From: Sulfurospirillum sp. | Lineage (GTDB): Bacteria > Campylobacterota > Campylobacteria > Campylobacterales > Sulfurospirillaceae | DNA length: 64,000 nucleotides | Direction of reading: 5' to 3' | NCBI GenBank assembly: GCA_016744795.1 | Contig: JADGDR010000001.1 | Coordinates: forward strand, 351,506 to 415,505 | Part shown: positions 55,547 to 64,000 of the stretch, piece after piece | How positions within the stretch are numbered: position 1 is the first letter of the stretch | Layout of the letters: each line of letters opens with the position of its first letter | The notes under the pieces: model-generated | The model's input: only the letters and a program-made list of their open reading frames with translations | Database searches by the model: none | What the model was told of the DNA's origin: nothing | Made by a program: the position numbers and the translations under genes

Positions 55547-56213
55547 ACCTACAATAGTTATCATCGAAGATGAAGAAGATCTCTTAGAACTCTTAGAATA
55601 CAACCTGAACAGAGTTGGGTTTGAGACTATAGGGTTTTTATCTACTAAAAATGTAAAAAAACTCTTAAAAGAAGAGAAAATAGATTTAATGATAGTAGAT
55701 AGAAATTTACCTCACATTGAAGGAAGTGAATTTGTAAAACAGCTTAGAGATAGTGGCATAAATATTCCAACCATCTTCGCAACTGCAAAAAACGCTGATG
55801 AAGATATTGAACTTGGCTTTGAGCGTGGAGGAGATGACTATCTGACTAAACCATACAATATGAAAGAGCTTATTCTTCGCATACGAGCTATTTTAAAAAG
55901 AACAAATCCAACTTGTTTAGCTAAGGTAGAATTTAAAGACATAGTTCTAAATATGCAAACTAGAAAAGTCTATGTTGCCAAAGACGAAATAGATTTAACT
56001 AAACTAGAATTTGACTTACTAACAACACTTATACAAAACAAAAATAGTGTTTTAAACCGTGAATACTTACTAACTCATGTTTGGAAAGATGAGACATACT
56101 TTCAAGACAAAACAGTAAATGTCGCAATAAATCGCCTTAAGAAAAAAATAGACCCACAAGGAACAAAAGAGTATATAAAATCAGTTTGGGGTATTGGATA
56201 CACCATACAATGA
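55539..56213 (+). CDS. phoB: PhoB-like response regulator
   Basis: A 224-residue OmpR-family regulator: receiver with Asp in LMIVDRNLPHIEG and Lys in DYLTKPYNMKE, then a winged helix ending in VNVAINRLKKKID. The TTG at 55539 follows GGAGGAG and makes the best start. Between phoU and the kinase, so it most likely controls the phosphate regulon. The stop overlaps the phoR start (ATGA). Confidence 0.87.
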   Translation: MDKPTIVIIEDEEDLLELLEYNLNRVGFETIGFLSTKNVKKLLKEEKIDLMIVDRNLPHIEGSEFVKQLRDSGINIPTIFATAKNADEDIELGFERGGDDYLTKPYNMKELILRIRAILKRTNPTCLAKVEFKDIVLNMQTRKVYVAKDEIDLTKLEFDLLTTLIQNKNSVLNREYLLTHVWKDETYFQDKTVNVAINRLKKKIDPQGTKEYIKSVWGIGYTIQ

Positions 56214-57601
56214 AACTTCATCAACACTTTATAGTCAACTTTTTACTTATCTTTATCTCTACACTTTTTCTTAGCACAGTAGTAAGTTACTTTGCCATCA
56301 AAGAGATAAACCTAAATCAATACAAAAGTTTTATAAAAAACCAAATTGAGCTTATAAAAGTGCAACTCCATACAGTAAAAAACATAGATGAGTTTGTTCT
56401 ACATGTAAAACAAAAAACGGGCAATAGACTAACAGTCATAGATGATGATGGAGTGGTTATTGCTGAGAGCGATTTTAACAAAAATAAGATGGAAAACCAT
56501 GGTGATAGAAAAGAGATACAAATAGCACGTGCCCAAGTTGATGGTTACGCAGTTCGTCACTCTCACACCCTTAATAGCGACTTTTTATATATAGCTAGTC
56601 AAACTTATTTTAATGATAAACCAATTTTCATAAGACTTTCAATGCAACTAAACTCTATAACAAAAGAGTTTTACAACATATGGATAAAACTCTCGCTAAT
56701 CTTTGCTTTTTCTATCTCTCTTTGTCTCTATATTATCTATCGTCTTAGTCAAAAAATAGAAAAAGAGATAACAAAAGTGACCAGTACATTAGATGATATT
56801 TCAAACAAAAACTACCACTCAGTAGTAAATGCCTCTTTTGCACAAGAGTTCTTCAAAATAGAATCACATATAGAAAATCTAGCCCGTATACTAGAAAAAA
56901 GAGCAAAACAGAAGAGAAAATATACAGCAAAAATCAGACTCATAAGCAAACAAAGAAGCGACATCATCTCAGCAATAAGTCATGAGTTTAAAAACCCTAT
57001 AGCTTCTGTAATTGGTTATGCTCAAACACTGTTAGATGACCCAAATGCAAATGAAAAAATAAGAGAACGTTTTTTAGAAAAAATAGTAAAAAACTCTCAT
57101 AAAATTTCAAATATGATAGACAGACTCTCCCTAGCGACCAAATTTGAAAATGGAGACTTAGTTCCAAAAGTAATTGAGTTTAACCTTTATGCTTTAGCAA
57201 AAGATATTACAAACACATTTCAAGACAAACATAAAGATAGAATCTTTACATGTAAAGGTGAAAACTTAAACGTCTTAGCCGATAAGACCATGATTGAATT
57301 AGTCATAACAAACCTAATAGACAACGCAGTCAAATACTCTCAAAACGATATTGAAATTTTCTTAGAAAATGCCTCTTTACATGTAAAAGACAAAGGAATT
57401 GGAATAAATCCAAAAGAGATAGAAAAAGTAACAAACAAATTCTACCGTTCAAACACACACTCTTGGGACAACTCCATAGGACTAGGACTCGCCTTAGTGA
57501 AATACATACTCAATCTTCACAATACAAATTTGAATATAAAAAGCGAGTTTGGAATTGGCTCTGATTTCTCCTTTAGGCTAAAAAACTACGCTGATACATA
57601 A
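56210..57601 (+). CDS. phoR: PhoR-like sensor histidine kinase
   Basis: A 463-residue kinase: first helix at about 8-30, periplasmic domain, second helix (ISLCLYIIYRL), HAMP-like linker, H-box ISHEFKNPIASVIGYAQ, N-box TNLIDNAVKYSQ, G1 DKGIGINPKE and G2 SIGLGLALVKYIL. Three ACATGT palindromes lie in it, one placed right before the G1 box (SLHVKDKGIGI), where the motif DNA sets the peptide. The start at 56210 is coupled to phoB. Confidence 0.87.
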   Translation: MKLHQHFIVNFLLIFISTLFLSTVVSYFAIKEINLNQYKSFIKNQIELIKVQLHTVKNIDEFVLHVKQKTGNRLTVIDDDGVVIAESDFNKNKMENHGDRKEIQIARAQVDGYAVRHSHTLNSDFLYIASQTYFNDKPIFIRLSMQLNSITKEFYNIWIKLSLIFAFSISLCLYIIYRLSQKIEKEITKVTSTLDDISNKNYHSVVNASFAQEFFKIESHIENLARILEKRAKQKRKYTAKIRLISKQRSDIISAISHEFKNPIASVIGYAQTLLDDPNANEKIRERFLEKIVKNSHKISNMIDRLSLATKFENGDLVPKVIEFNLYALAKDITNTFQDKHKDRIFTCKGENLNVLADKTMIELVITNLIDNAVKYSQNDIEIFLENASLHVKDKGIGINPKEIEKVTNKFYRSNTHSWDNSIGLGLALVKYILNLHNTNLNIKSEFGIGSDFSFRLKNYADT

Positions 57602-58305
57602 CGATTTTTACCACTATTCTTTGCTTCATAGAGACATTTATCAGCTCTGCTAACAACGTCTTTAAAAGATTCATCAGCACTCAAACTAACAACTCCAATA
57701 CTAGCTGTAATATGCCCTACTTCACGAAACACTTCCTTGTTTATAGTCATCAACAACCTCTTTGCAGTCATATTTGCCTCTTTAAGATTTGTTTCTGGAC
57801 ATATAATAAGAAACTCTTCACCACCCCATCTTGAAGCAGTGTCTATTTTTCTTACTGTAGATTGAATGATTTTAGAAAATCTAAGCAGTACTGCATCTCC
57901 AATATTGTGACCATAACTATCATTAATAATTTTAAAATTATCTATATCAATAATTAATATAGAGAGCTGTTTTTTTCCTCTTTTGAATCGTTCGTTTTCA
58001 AAATGAAACATATTTTCAGCATATCTTCGATTATATAGTTCTGTAAGTGGGTCACGTATTGCTAATTCTTCACTTTTAAAATATAGTTTTTTAGTCTCAT
58101 AATACCTTCTTACTATAAAAAAACTCAAAGAGAGTGCCACAGTAAAAGATAAGGGAATAATTTCATCAATTTCAAATGATTCAAAATGTTTTACATAATC
58201 GAATATCTTTTCACTCATGTCTACTTGCATAAAAATAAACAGCATCACTGCGTTAAAAACTATTATTAGCATAATCTCAAGTTTTATAGTCTTACTGTAA
58301 CTCAT
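57586..58305 (-). CDS. Membrane diguanylate cyclase
   Basis: A 239-residue protein with two membrane helices and a GGDEF domain: DPLTELYNRRYAEN, IDIDNFKIINDSYGHN, active loop RWGGEEFLI. The full signature indicates c-di-GMP synthesis. I chose the ATG at 58305 preceded by GGAGAAG; a longer frame starting at 58344 has no ribosome site. Its end overlaps the convergent phoR by 16 nt. Next to an HD-GYP protein, it probably forms a make-and-break pair. Confidence 0.88.
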   Translation of the reverse strand: MSYSKTIKLEIMLIIVFNAVMLFIFMQVDMSEKIFDYVKHFESFEIDEIIPLSFTVALSLSFFIVRRYYETKKLYFKSEELAIRDPLTELYNRRYAENMFHFENERFKRGKKQLSILIIDIDNFKIINDSYGHNIGDAVLLRFSKIIQSTVRKIDTASRWGGEEFLIICPETNLKEANMTAKRLLMTINKEVFREVGHITASIGVVSLSADESFKDVVSRADKCLYEAKNSGKNRYVSA

Positions 58306-58321
58306 TGTTAACTTCTCCGTC

Positions 58322-60517
58322 TTACAAAATGTCTTTAAACTCATCTCTAATCAGCAAAAATTTATCTAAATTTTCTAAAAAGACATCTACAAGTTTGGGA
58401 TCAAAATGTTTGCCTTTTTCATTTTTCATATAGTCCAAGATTTTGTCTAATTCCCATGCTTCTTTATATACTCTTTGACTTCCAAGAGCATCAAAGACAT
58501 CTGCTACAGCAGTAATCCTACCAAATATATGGATTTTTTCACCTACTGTTCCATTGGGATATCCTGAACCATCATATTTCTCATGATGAGTATAAGATAC
58601 AACAGCGGCTGCTTTAAGTATCTTTCTCTTGGAGTCTTTTAATATCTCAAACCCTATTACTGAATGTGTTTTCATAATTTCCCACTCTTCAGCATTTAAT
58701 TTCCCAGGTTTTTTTAATATACTATCAGGAATACCTACTTTACCAATATCGTGCATAGGTGAAGCTGTATATATTAAATTGATATTTTTTTCGTCCAAAC
58801 CTATCAAGCTAGCCAATAATTTTGAGTATTGGGCTACCCTCTTTACATGAAAACCTGTCTCTTTAGAGCGACTTTCACCGACTTCTCCCATCTTATATAT
58901 AATCTCTTTTTGTGTATCTTCTAACTCTTGATGTAGATTTACAATATCAGTTATATCATGCCTTATGATGAAAATTTCTACGAGTTTATTATCATCATCA
59001 AAAATAGGGAATATTGTACTTTCAAAGTGACATAGACTTCCACTTTTTGTCCTATTTTGAATCTGTCCATTCCAGATTTTACCTTGCTTAACCGTTGCAT
59101 AGATTAATTCATACTCTTCTTTAGACCATGTAGGATCTTTCAATGCACTATAATTTTGACCTACTAGTTCCTCTTTTTCGTATTCCAATACTTCACAAAA
59201 CTGATTATTTACATACGTTATAACACCATCTGTATTAAGCCTTACTAAAATATTAGTCATCTCAATTGCTTTTTGATACTCTTGTGAAATTTTATATGCT
59301 TCAAGAAAATTTTTATTTGATACGTTTAAGTTATCTTCTAACTCTTGTTTTATGTACTCTAATTCTGTTATATCTGTTCTCATACCTATAAATTCTACGA
59401 TATTTCCATCATAATCAATAATAGGACTTATTGTACTTTTTACCCAATAAGAACCACCATCTTTTTTAAGATTTTTTATCTTTCCATTCCATGATTTTTT
59501 ACTATTTAAAACCTTCCACATATCTTTAAAAATTGATGTGGGCATATCTGGATGCCTTACTATGTTATGAGACTGACCTATAAGCTCCTCTCTAGTGAAA
59601 CCAGATATTTCACAAAATCTATCATTTACAAATGTTATATTACCTTTAACATCTGTTTTTGAGACAATAGCGCTATCATCAACTGCATCTTTATATTCAT
59701 CTAATATCTTTTGCCTATGAAGAATCTCTATATCTTTACGATTAATATTTATACAAAGATCAACTTTAAGTGTAAACTCTTCAACGTTAAAAGGCTTTTT
59801 AATAAAGTATGAGACTCCTAACTTAAAAGATTCCCTTACTATTTCTGGATTGTCATTAGAAGATATAACAATGACTGGTATATGAGAAAATCTTGAATCT
59901 CTTTTGATTTCTCTAAGAACTTCTAGTCCATGCCTATCAGGAAGTTCCATATCTAAGATAATTGTATTTATATTGTTTTTTTTAAGCGTATCCATTCCAC
60001 TACATGCTGTTTTAGATATCTTCGTATTATAGTTTCTAATATTCAAGATACTTTGCATCTGTTTGCATATAAATGTAGAGTCATCAATAATAAGAATTGT
60101 ATTACTTCTATTTTTACCAACCGATTTTATAACTTTATCTATAGATTTTATAGAGTAAACAAAATTTTTATCTTTTATCAGATAATCTAAAACCCCATTT
60201 TTAAAAAGACTTTCTCGCATTTGAACATCTGCTTCGGAGGTCAAAACAATAATCTTAGATTTACTAAGACTTTTTATATTTTTAACTAACTCTTCACCAT
60301 AAGCATCAGGTAAATTTAAATCTAATATGATGAAATCATAGATATTTTTTTCCAACGCTAATTTTGCTTGCTTAAAATCAAAAGTAGTATCTAATTTATA
60401 ACAACCAAACTCTCTTAACATATTACAAATAGTTTTATTCATTAATTCAGAATCTTCAACAACCAAAATTTTATATATTTCTTTTTCTGCTAAAGTACTC
60501 TCACAATTATAAAGCAT
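58322..60517 (-). CDS. Two-receiver, two-PAS, HD-GYP phosphodiesterase
   Basis: A 731-residue cytoplasmic protein. Order: receiver 1 (Asp in FIILDLNLPDAYG), receiver 2 (Asp in TIILDMELPDRHG, Lys in YFIKKPFN), PAS 1 (VKGNITFVNDRFCEISGFTR), PAS 2 (DGVITYVNNQFCEVLEYEK), then HD-GYP with the HD pair in ASPMHDIGKVGIPDSIL and HHEKYDGSGYPNG. The motif means c-di-GMP breakdown. The ATG at 60517 follows GGAGGTG; a longer frame starts at 60535. Confidence 0.88.
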   Translation of the reverse strand: MLYNCESTLAEKEIYKILVVEDSELMNKTICNMLREFGCYKLDTTFDFKQAKLALEKNIYDFIILDLNLPDAYGEELVKNIKSLSKSKIIVLTSEADVQMRESLFKNGVLDYLIKDKNFVYSIKSIDKVIKSVGKNRSNTILIIDDSTFICKQMQSILNIRNYNTKISKTACSGMDTLKKNNINTIILDMELPDRHGLEVLREIKRDSRFSHIPVIVISSNDNPEIVRESFKLGVSYFIKKPFNVEEFTLKVDLCININRKDIEILHRQKILDEYKDAVDDSAIVSKTDVKGNITFVNDRFCEISGFTREELIGQSHNIVRHPDMPTSIFKDMWKVLNSKKSWNGKIKNLKKDGGSYWVKSTISPIIDYDGNIVEFIGMRTDITELEYIKQELEDNLNVSNKNFLEAYKISQEYQKAIEMTNILVRLNTDGVITYVNNQFCEVLEYEKEELVGQNYSALKDPTWSKEEYELIYATVKQGKIWNGQIQNRTKSGSLCHFESTIFPIFDDDNKLVEIFIIRHDITDIVNLHQELEDTQKEIIYKMGEVGESRSKETGFHVKRVAQYSKLLASLIGLDEKNINLIYTASPMHDIGKVGIPDSILKKPGKLNAEEWEIMKTHSVIGFEILKDSKRKILKAAAVVSYTHHEKYDGSGYPNGTVGEKIHIFGRITAVADVFDALGSQRVYKEAWELDKILDYMKNEKGKHFDPKLVDVFLENLDKFLLIRDEFKDIL

Positions 60518-60644
60518 AAAATACACCTCCATCACTGATATCCGCTAAGAAACCAATACATTATTATAACGAAAAAAAATTAAAAAAGAGTTTTTTTATC
60601 TTGTTTATACTATTATAAACCATAAATTTAATAGGAATTATCAA

Positions 60645-61061
60645 ATGAAAAACATGGGTGAACCTCGTATCAAAATTTTAGCAATGCCAAAAGACACAAA
60701 CCCAGCTGGAAATATCTTTGGTGGTTGGATAATGTCACAAATAGATATAGCAGGAGCATTAGCAGCTCGTGATGCCAATGTGCATAGAGTTGTAACAGTA
60801 GCAGTAAATGGAATGGAATTTCATGAACCCATCTTCGTAGGTGATACTGTAAGTTATTATGCAAAAGTTGTTAAAATAGGAAAAACATCTATAAAAACTG
60901 TTGTAGAAGTAACAGCAGAGAGAATTTTTGAAGGAACTAAACGCTGTGTACATGTAACAAGTGCCATAATTACTTACGTAGCTGTCAATGCTGAGGGAAA
61001 AAAACAAAAAATTGAGTGCTGTAAAAAACATAAACTTGCATTGGGAATTACAGATGATTAA
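60645..61061 (+). CDS. yciA: Acyl-CoA thioesterase YciA-like
   Basis: A 138-residue hotdog-fold thioesterase. The family start is clear (AMPKDTNPAGNIFGGWIMSQID with the catalytic-type Asp/Asn), followed by VNGMEFHEPIFVGDTVSYYA. It hydrolyses acyl-CoAs. Its stop overlaps the next small gene by 8 nt. Confidence 0.88.
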   Translation: MKNMGEPRIKILAMPKDTNPAGNIFGGWIMSQIDIAGALAARDANVHRVVTVAVNGMEFHEPIFVGDTVSYYAKVVKIGKTSIKTVVEVTAERIFEGTKRCVHVTSAIITYVAVNAEGKKQKIECCKKHKLALGITDD

Positions 61062-61335
61062 CAAATTTTCTTTACATGTAAAGATATTTCAACACTGGTT
61101 AGATAACTTTGATAAAGTCGCTTTTGACGTAGAAAATGAAGATAGAGACGAAACTAAAACACTACTTCAAAAACTCATAAATTCTAAGAATATAGACCCA
61201 AAAGAGATAGAACTTCTTTATGCCCTTAGCTTAGATAACGCAACTTCGCAAAAGAGTGATTTCATAAAATTTCAAGCAAAAACAGTAGTAAATTTTCTTA
61301 ACTCTGATATACTTCAAAATGTGATAAGAGAGTAG
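61054..61335 (+). CDS. Small hypothetical protein
   Basis: A 93-residue helical protein with no recognised domain (MINKFSLHVKIFQHWLDNFD at the start). The start at 61054 is coupled to the thioesterase stop; a longer frame goes back into yciA. An exact TTTACATGTAAA sits near its 5' end. It is convergent with the glycosyltransferase gene and ends next to it without a spacer. Confidence 0.55.
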   Translation: MINKFSLHVKIFQHWLDNFDKVAFDVENEDRDETKTLLQKLINSKNIDPKEIELLYALSLDNATSQKSDFIKFQAKTVVNFLNSDILQNVIRE

Positions 61336-61995
61336 TTACTTATAAAACTTAGCTAATTTGTCTGGATTCACACCCACAAAATAGAGTCCTAATAGAACCC
61401 AGTTTTTAAGAAGATTAAAAAAGATTCCATTCTCCTCATATCTTCTTGGGCTTGTGATAACTTTGTGATTTATAATTTTTATTTTTAAGCTCTTTTTCTT
61501 GAGTTTTTGCATCAAATTCAGATCTTCCATCAAAGCTATGTCTTCATAAGCTCCAACTTTTTCAAAAATCTCTTTTTTTATAAAAATTGCTTGATCCCCA
61601 TAAGGTAATCTAGTTTTTCTTGAACGCCAACTTGCCACCTTTGCAATAAACTTTAAACTTCTTTTTTTAGTATCAAAATCCAAATCAAATGCCCCAGCCA
61701 CTACACCTTTTTGCTTCAAAACTTCCCTTACATGTAAGAGTGCATTTTTAGGTAAAACTGTGTCTACATGTAAAAAAAGCAAAACTTCACAACTGGCATG
61801 TTTTGCCCCCTCGTTCATCTGATGTGCTCTACCTTTTTTAGAAGAAATTTTCTTTACATGTAAAGACTCTATCAAATCTAGTGATGAAGTTCCATTACCA
61901 TCAACAACAATAATCTCATCTGCCCCTACTACTGTTTTTATACATTCATTAATGTGTGTTTCATTATAGACTGGAATTATGACAGATATTTTAAT
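61336..61995 (-). CDS. TIGR04283-type glycosyltransferase with an AUU start
   Basis: A 219-residue family 2 glycosyltransferase (rSAM/selenodomain-associated type). It has IKISVIIPVYNE at the start, DEIIVVDGNGTSS for the nucleotide-sugar site, the HVDTVLPKNAL metal motif and LMEDLNLMQKLKK. The first 40 residues are clearly part of the domain but contain no ATG, GTG or TTG in frame; AGGAG lies 6 nt before ATT at 61995, making AUU the likely start. Simple callers will begin at an internal TTG (61875). It is divergent from the ArsS-ArsM gene and probably adds a sugar in arsenosugar synthesis. Confidence 0.8.
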   Translation of the reverse strand: MKISVIIPVYNETHINECIKTVVGADEIIVVDGNGTSSLDLIESLHVKKISSKKGRAHQMNEGAKHASCEVLLFLHVDTVLPKNALLHVREVLKQKGVVAGAFDLDFDTKKRSLKFIAKVASWRSRKTRLPYGDQAIFIKKEIFEKVGAYEDIALMEDLNLMQKLKKKSLKIKIINHKVITSPRRYEENGIFFNLLKNWVLLGLYFVGVNPDKLAKFYK

Positions 61996-62062
61996 TGTCC
62001 TCTCCTCTAAACGTAAAATAAACGAAGTTATTATATCATTTAAAAAAGATAGGAGAATTTAT

Positions 62063-64000
62063 ATGAGTTTTTGGCAAGTAAGAGAAATACTAAAAGATAA
62101 ACTTGATTTAATACAGATAAATGTAGGCGACATGTGCAACCTAACGTGTAGCCATTGTCATATTGGGGCTAGTCCTAAGGGCAGTAAAAACATGAACGAA
62201 GAGACGGCAAAAAAAGTTATAGAAAAACTAATACAGCTTGACATAAAAACCATAGAATTCACAGGTGGAACGCCTGAGATGAATCCTAATTTTGAGACTT
62301 TTTTAAAGCAACTTCATAAGGCTGGTAAAAACCTTGTTGTAAGGACTAGTCTAACCATTCTTGAAGATAAAAAATATAGTCATTTTTTGGAACTATATAA
62401 AAAATTTAAGGTAAAAGTCATAGCTTCACTACCTTCTGTTTTTGAAGATGCAACCACTGAGCAAAGGGGTGAAGGTACCTATGACGCAACTATAAAAATA
62501 CTAAAAAAACTAAACTCTATGGGTTATGCAAAAGGAGATTTAAAACTTGACTTGGTTTATAATCCCGTTGGAACTTACCTACCAGCGCCTCAAATACAAC
62601 TTGAAAATGAGTACAAAGATATACTAAAAAAGAAATTCGATATAAGTTTTAATTCACTTGCAACCATAGTTAATATTCCCATCAAAAGATTTAAATTTGA
62701 TTTGAAAAAACATAATCGTTTAGATGATTATATGAAACTTTTAAAAGACAATTTTAATGAAGCTACACTCTCAAACGTAATGTGTAAAAGAGTTTTGTCT
62801 ATTGGTTATGATGGTTTTGTTTATGATTGTGATTTTAACTTAGCACTTGGAATTAGAGTAAAAGAGTATGAAAAAACTGCTTTTTGGGAGATAGATTTTG
62901 ATAATTTTGCTCCTGCAATTAGTTTTGATTCTCACTGTTATGCTTGCACTGTAAATAGTGGAAGTTCATGTCATGGAGAAGTAATACAAGATTTTGATGC
63001 CGCGCAAAATGCAAAAGAGTATTATGGTGAAGTTCTAAATTCAAGTAGTGATTTAAAAACAACGGCATGTTGTACGCTTGACATGATTCCCCAACGTGTT
63101 AAAGATACTCTGCCATACATAATTGATGAAATAAAAGATAAGTATTATGGCTGTGGCTCACCTATGCCCCTAGTCTTAGAAAATCAAACTATGTTAGATT
63201 TGGGTTGTGGAAGCGGTAGAGATGTCTATATTCTCTCTAAACTATGTGGTCAAAATGGGTTTATCCACGGCATAGACATGACAGCAAATCAAATCAATGT
63301 AGCTATAAAAAACCAAAAAGCCCAAACAAAAAGATTTGAATACGAGAAAATAAATACTAATTTTATTCATGATTATATAGAAAATATTGATAAACATTTC
63401 AAAAAAAATTCAATTGACATTGTTACCTCAAACTGTGTTATAAATCTACTTGAAGACAAAAGAGACATATTAAAAAAAGTTCATAAAATTTTAAAAGAGG
63501 GAGGTGAATTTTATTTTAGTGATGTTTATTCAAGCAGACGACTTCCAAAGCATATAAGAGAAAACAAAATACTTCATGGAGAGTGCTTAGGTGGAGCATT
63601 GTACGCCAATGACTTTACACGTTTTGCTAAAGAAGCTGGATTTGTAGAGCCTAGGATGTTTAGTTCCAAAGAGATTGAAATCACAGATAAACAGATACAA
63701 AAACTTGTAGGAAAAACAAAATTCTACTCTATAACTTACAGACTTTGGAAAATAGAGGGACTAGACTCCGTTTGCGAAGACTATGGACAGTTTGCTATTT
63801 ATAAAGGTGGCATTGAAACTAGCGAAGATGACTTTCAACTAGACTCTAACCACCTCTTTGAAATCAACAGAGCTGAACATGTTTGCAAAAATACAGCAGA
63901 CATGCTGAGTAAAACCAGATACAAAAAATACTTTGAAATTACAGGCAATACGAAAATACACTTTGGAGAGTTTACAGGCTGTTCAACCTTAGCATCAGCC
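62063..64000 (+). CDS. ArsS-ArsM fusion, arsenosugar biosynthesis (partial)
   Basis: An open frame of 646 codons that runs off the window end. Residues 1-315 match ArsS: radical SAM cysteines C25, C29, C32 in GDMCNLTCSHCHIGASP and the C-terminal cluster HCYACTVNSGSSCHG (C292, C295, C303). From about 318 it continues without a break into ArsM, the arsenite SAM methyltransferase: EYYGEVLNSSSDLKTTACC (C337), YYGCG (C364), SAM loop LDLGCGSG (378-385), SNCVINL (C458) and GECLGGALY (C508), so all four arsenic-binding cysteines are present. These are usually two genes. Start preceded by AGGAG. Confidence 0.88.
   Translation, partial: MSFWQVREILKDKLDLIQINVGDMCNLTCSHCHIGASPKGSKNMNEETAKKVIEKLIQLDIKTIEFTGGTPEMNPNFETFLKQLHKAGKNLVVRTSLTILEDKKYSHFLELYKKFKVKVIASLPSVFEDATTEQRGEGTYDATIKILKKLNSMGYAKGDLKLDLVYNPVGTYLPAPQIQLENEYKDILKKKFDISFNSLATIVNIPIKRFKFDLKKHNRLDDYMKLLKDNFNEATLSNVMCKRVLSIGYDGFVYDCDFNLALGIRVKEYEKTAFWEIDFDNFAPAISFDSHCYACTVNSGSSCHGEVIQDFDAAQNAKEYYGEVLNSSSDLKTTACCTLDMIPQRVKDTLPYIIDEIKDKYYGCGSPMPLVLENQTMLDLGCGSGRDVYILSKLCGQNGFIHGIDMTANQINVAIKNQKAQTKRFEYEKINTNFIHDYIENIDKHFKKNSIDIVTSNCVINLLEDKRDILKKVHKILKEGGEFYFSDVYSSRRLPKHIRENKILHGECLGGALYANDFTRFAKEAGFVEPRMFSSKEIEITDKQIQKLVGKTKFYSITYRLWKIEGLDSVCEDYGQFAIYKGGIETSEDDFQLDSNHLFEINRAEHVCKNTADMLSKTRYKKYFEITGNTKIHFGEFTGCSTLASA

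Larger units (their letters stand above)
54618..61864. repeat. Dense cluster of TTTACATGTAAA-family palindromes
   Basis: Eleven copies lie in 7.2 kb: 54618, 54983, 55288, 56398, 57245, 57376, 60947, 61071, 61727, 61763 and 61853 (starts of 12-mers). Exact TTTACATGTAAA occurs at 55288, 57245, 57376, 61071 and 61853. Elsewhere copies start at 7466, 7764, 9356, 10174, 13566, 23003, 30075, 37581, 38238, 38612, 39557, 40177, 40978, 41020, 41198 and 52145. Most lie in coding DNA, often as Leu-His-Val-Lys. Confidence 0.85.

Noticed and set aside
7466..61864. ACATGT palindromes as binding sites of one transcription factor
   Set aside because: Nearly all copies are deep in coding regions of unrelated genes; only a few are intergenic, so a classical operator role does not explain them.

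Overview
The window is an AT-rich chromosomal segment from a Campylobacterota (Epsilonproteobacteria) member, most like the Sulfurimonas / Sulfurospirillum / Arcobacter group. Evidence for this is a bacterial cytochrome bc1 operon with a di-haem cytochrome c1, a CiaB-family protein, GGDEF/EAL/HD-GYP signalling proteins, and a Hyf-type formate hydrogenlyase with selenocysteine formate dehydrogenases. The genus cannot be fixed from the sequence alone.

Layout. 0.2-3.3 kb: petABC plus a small c-type cytochrome. 3.3-10.4 kb: housekeeping genes for fatty acid synthesis (accA, fabF, acpP, fabG), glycolysis (gpmI) and peptidoglycan (mraY, murD). 10.4-13.5 kb: phosphate importer pstSCAB; its phoU-phoB-phoR partners lie far away at 54.9-57.6 kb. 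13.7-29.8 kb: a formate-hydrogen module made of a CooA-like Crp/Fnr regulator, a Sec-containing fdhF, hyfABCEFGHI, maturation genes hycH and hycI, formate channel focA, then a second Sec-containing fdhF behind its own terminator/promoter region. 29.8-42.5 kb: accessory genes (thioredoxin-domain protein, EAL phosphodiesterase, tRNA-Phe, DUF4198 pair, LysE exporter, ClC channel, Cys-rich lipoprotein, CiaB, two small unknown proteins, a PilZ-type protein). 42.5-50.3 kb: a yersiniabactin/pyochelin-like siderophore uptake cluster (two ABC half-transporters, MFS, TonB receptor, AraC regulator) with no biosynthesis genes. 50.3-53.9 kb: a bufferin-like RiPP operon (Met-rich precursor ending in KCG, DUF692/MNIO enzyme, DUF2063 partner) followed by a two-component system. 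53.9-54.2 kb: a broken P460-type cytochrome. 57.6-60.5 kb: c-di-GMP enzymes. 60.6-64.0 kb: acyl-CoA thioesterase, a small protein, and an arsenosugar locus with a TIGR04283-type glycosyltransferase and a fused ArsS-ArsM gene running off the end.

How they work together. FocA imports formate; the Sec formate dehydrogenases and the HyfA ferredoxin pass electrons to the HyfG/HyfI NiFe hydrogenase on a membrane arm with two antiporter-like subunits. The regulator has a CooA-like DNA-reading helix, and a TGTCA-N6-TGACA site sits upstream of the operon where a class II activator site would be expected.

The main unexplained signal is the palindrome TTTACATGTAAA and close variants. At least 27 copies were counted by eye, mostly inside unrelated genes where it often writes the peptide LHVK. 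It is nearly absent from the formate and siderophore blocks. Other points of interest are the CooA-like regulator lacking haem ligands, the single-Cys bufferin-like precursor, the ArsS-ArsM fusion, and two genes that seem to start at AUA or AUU.
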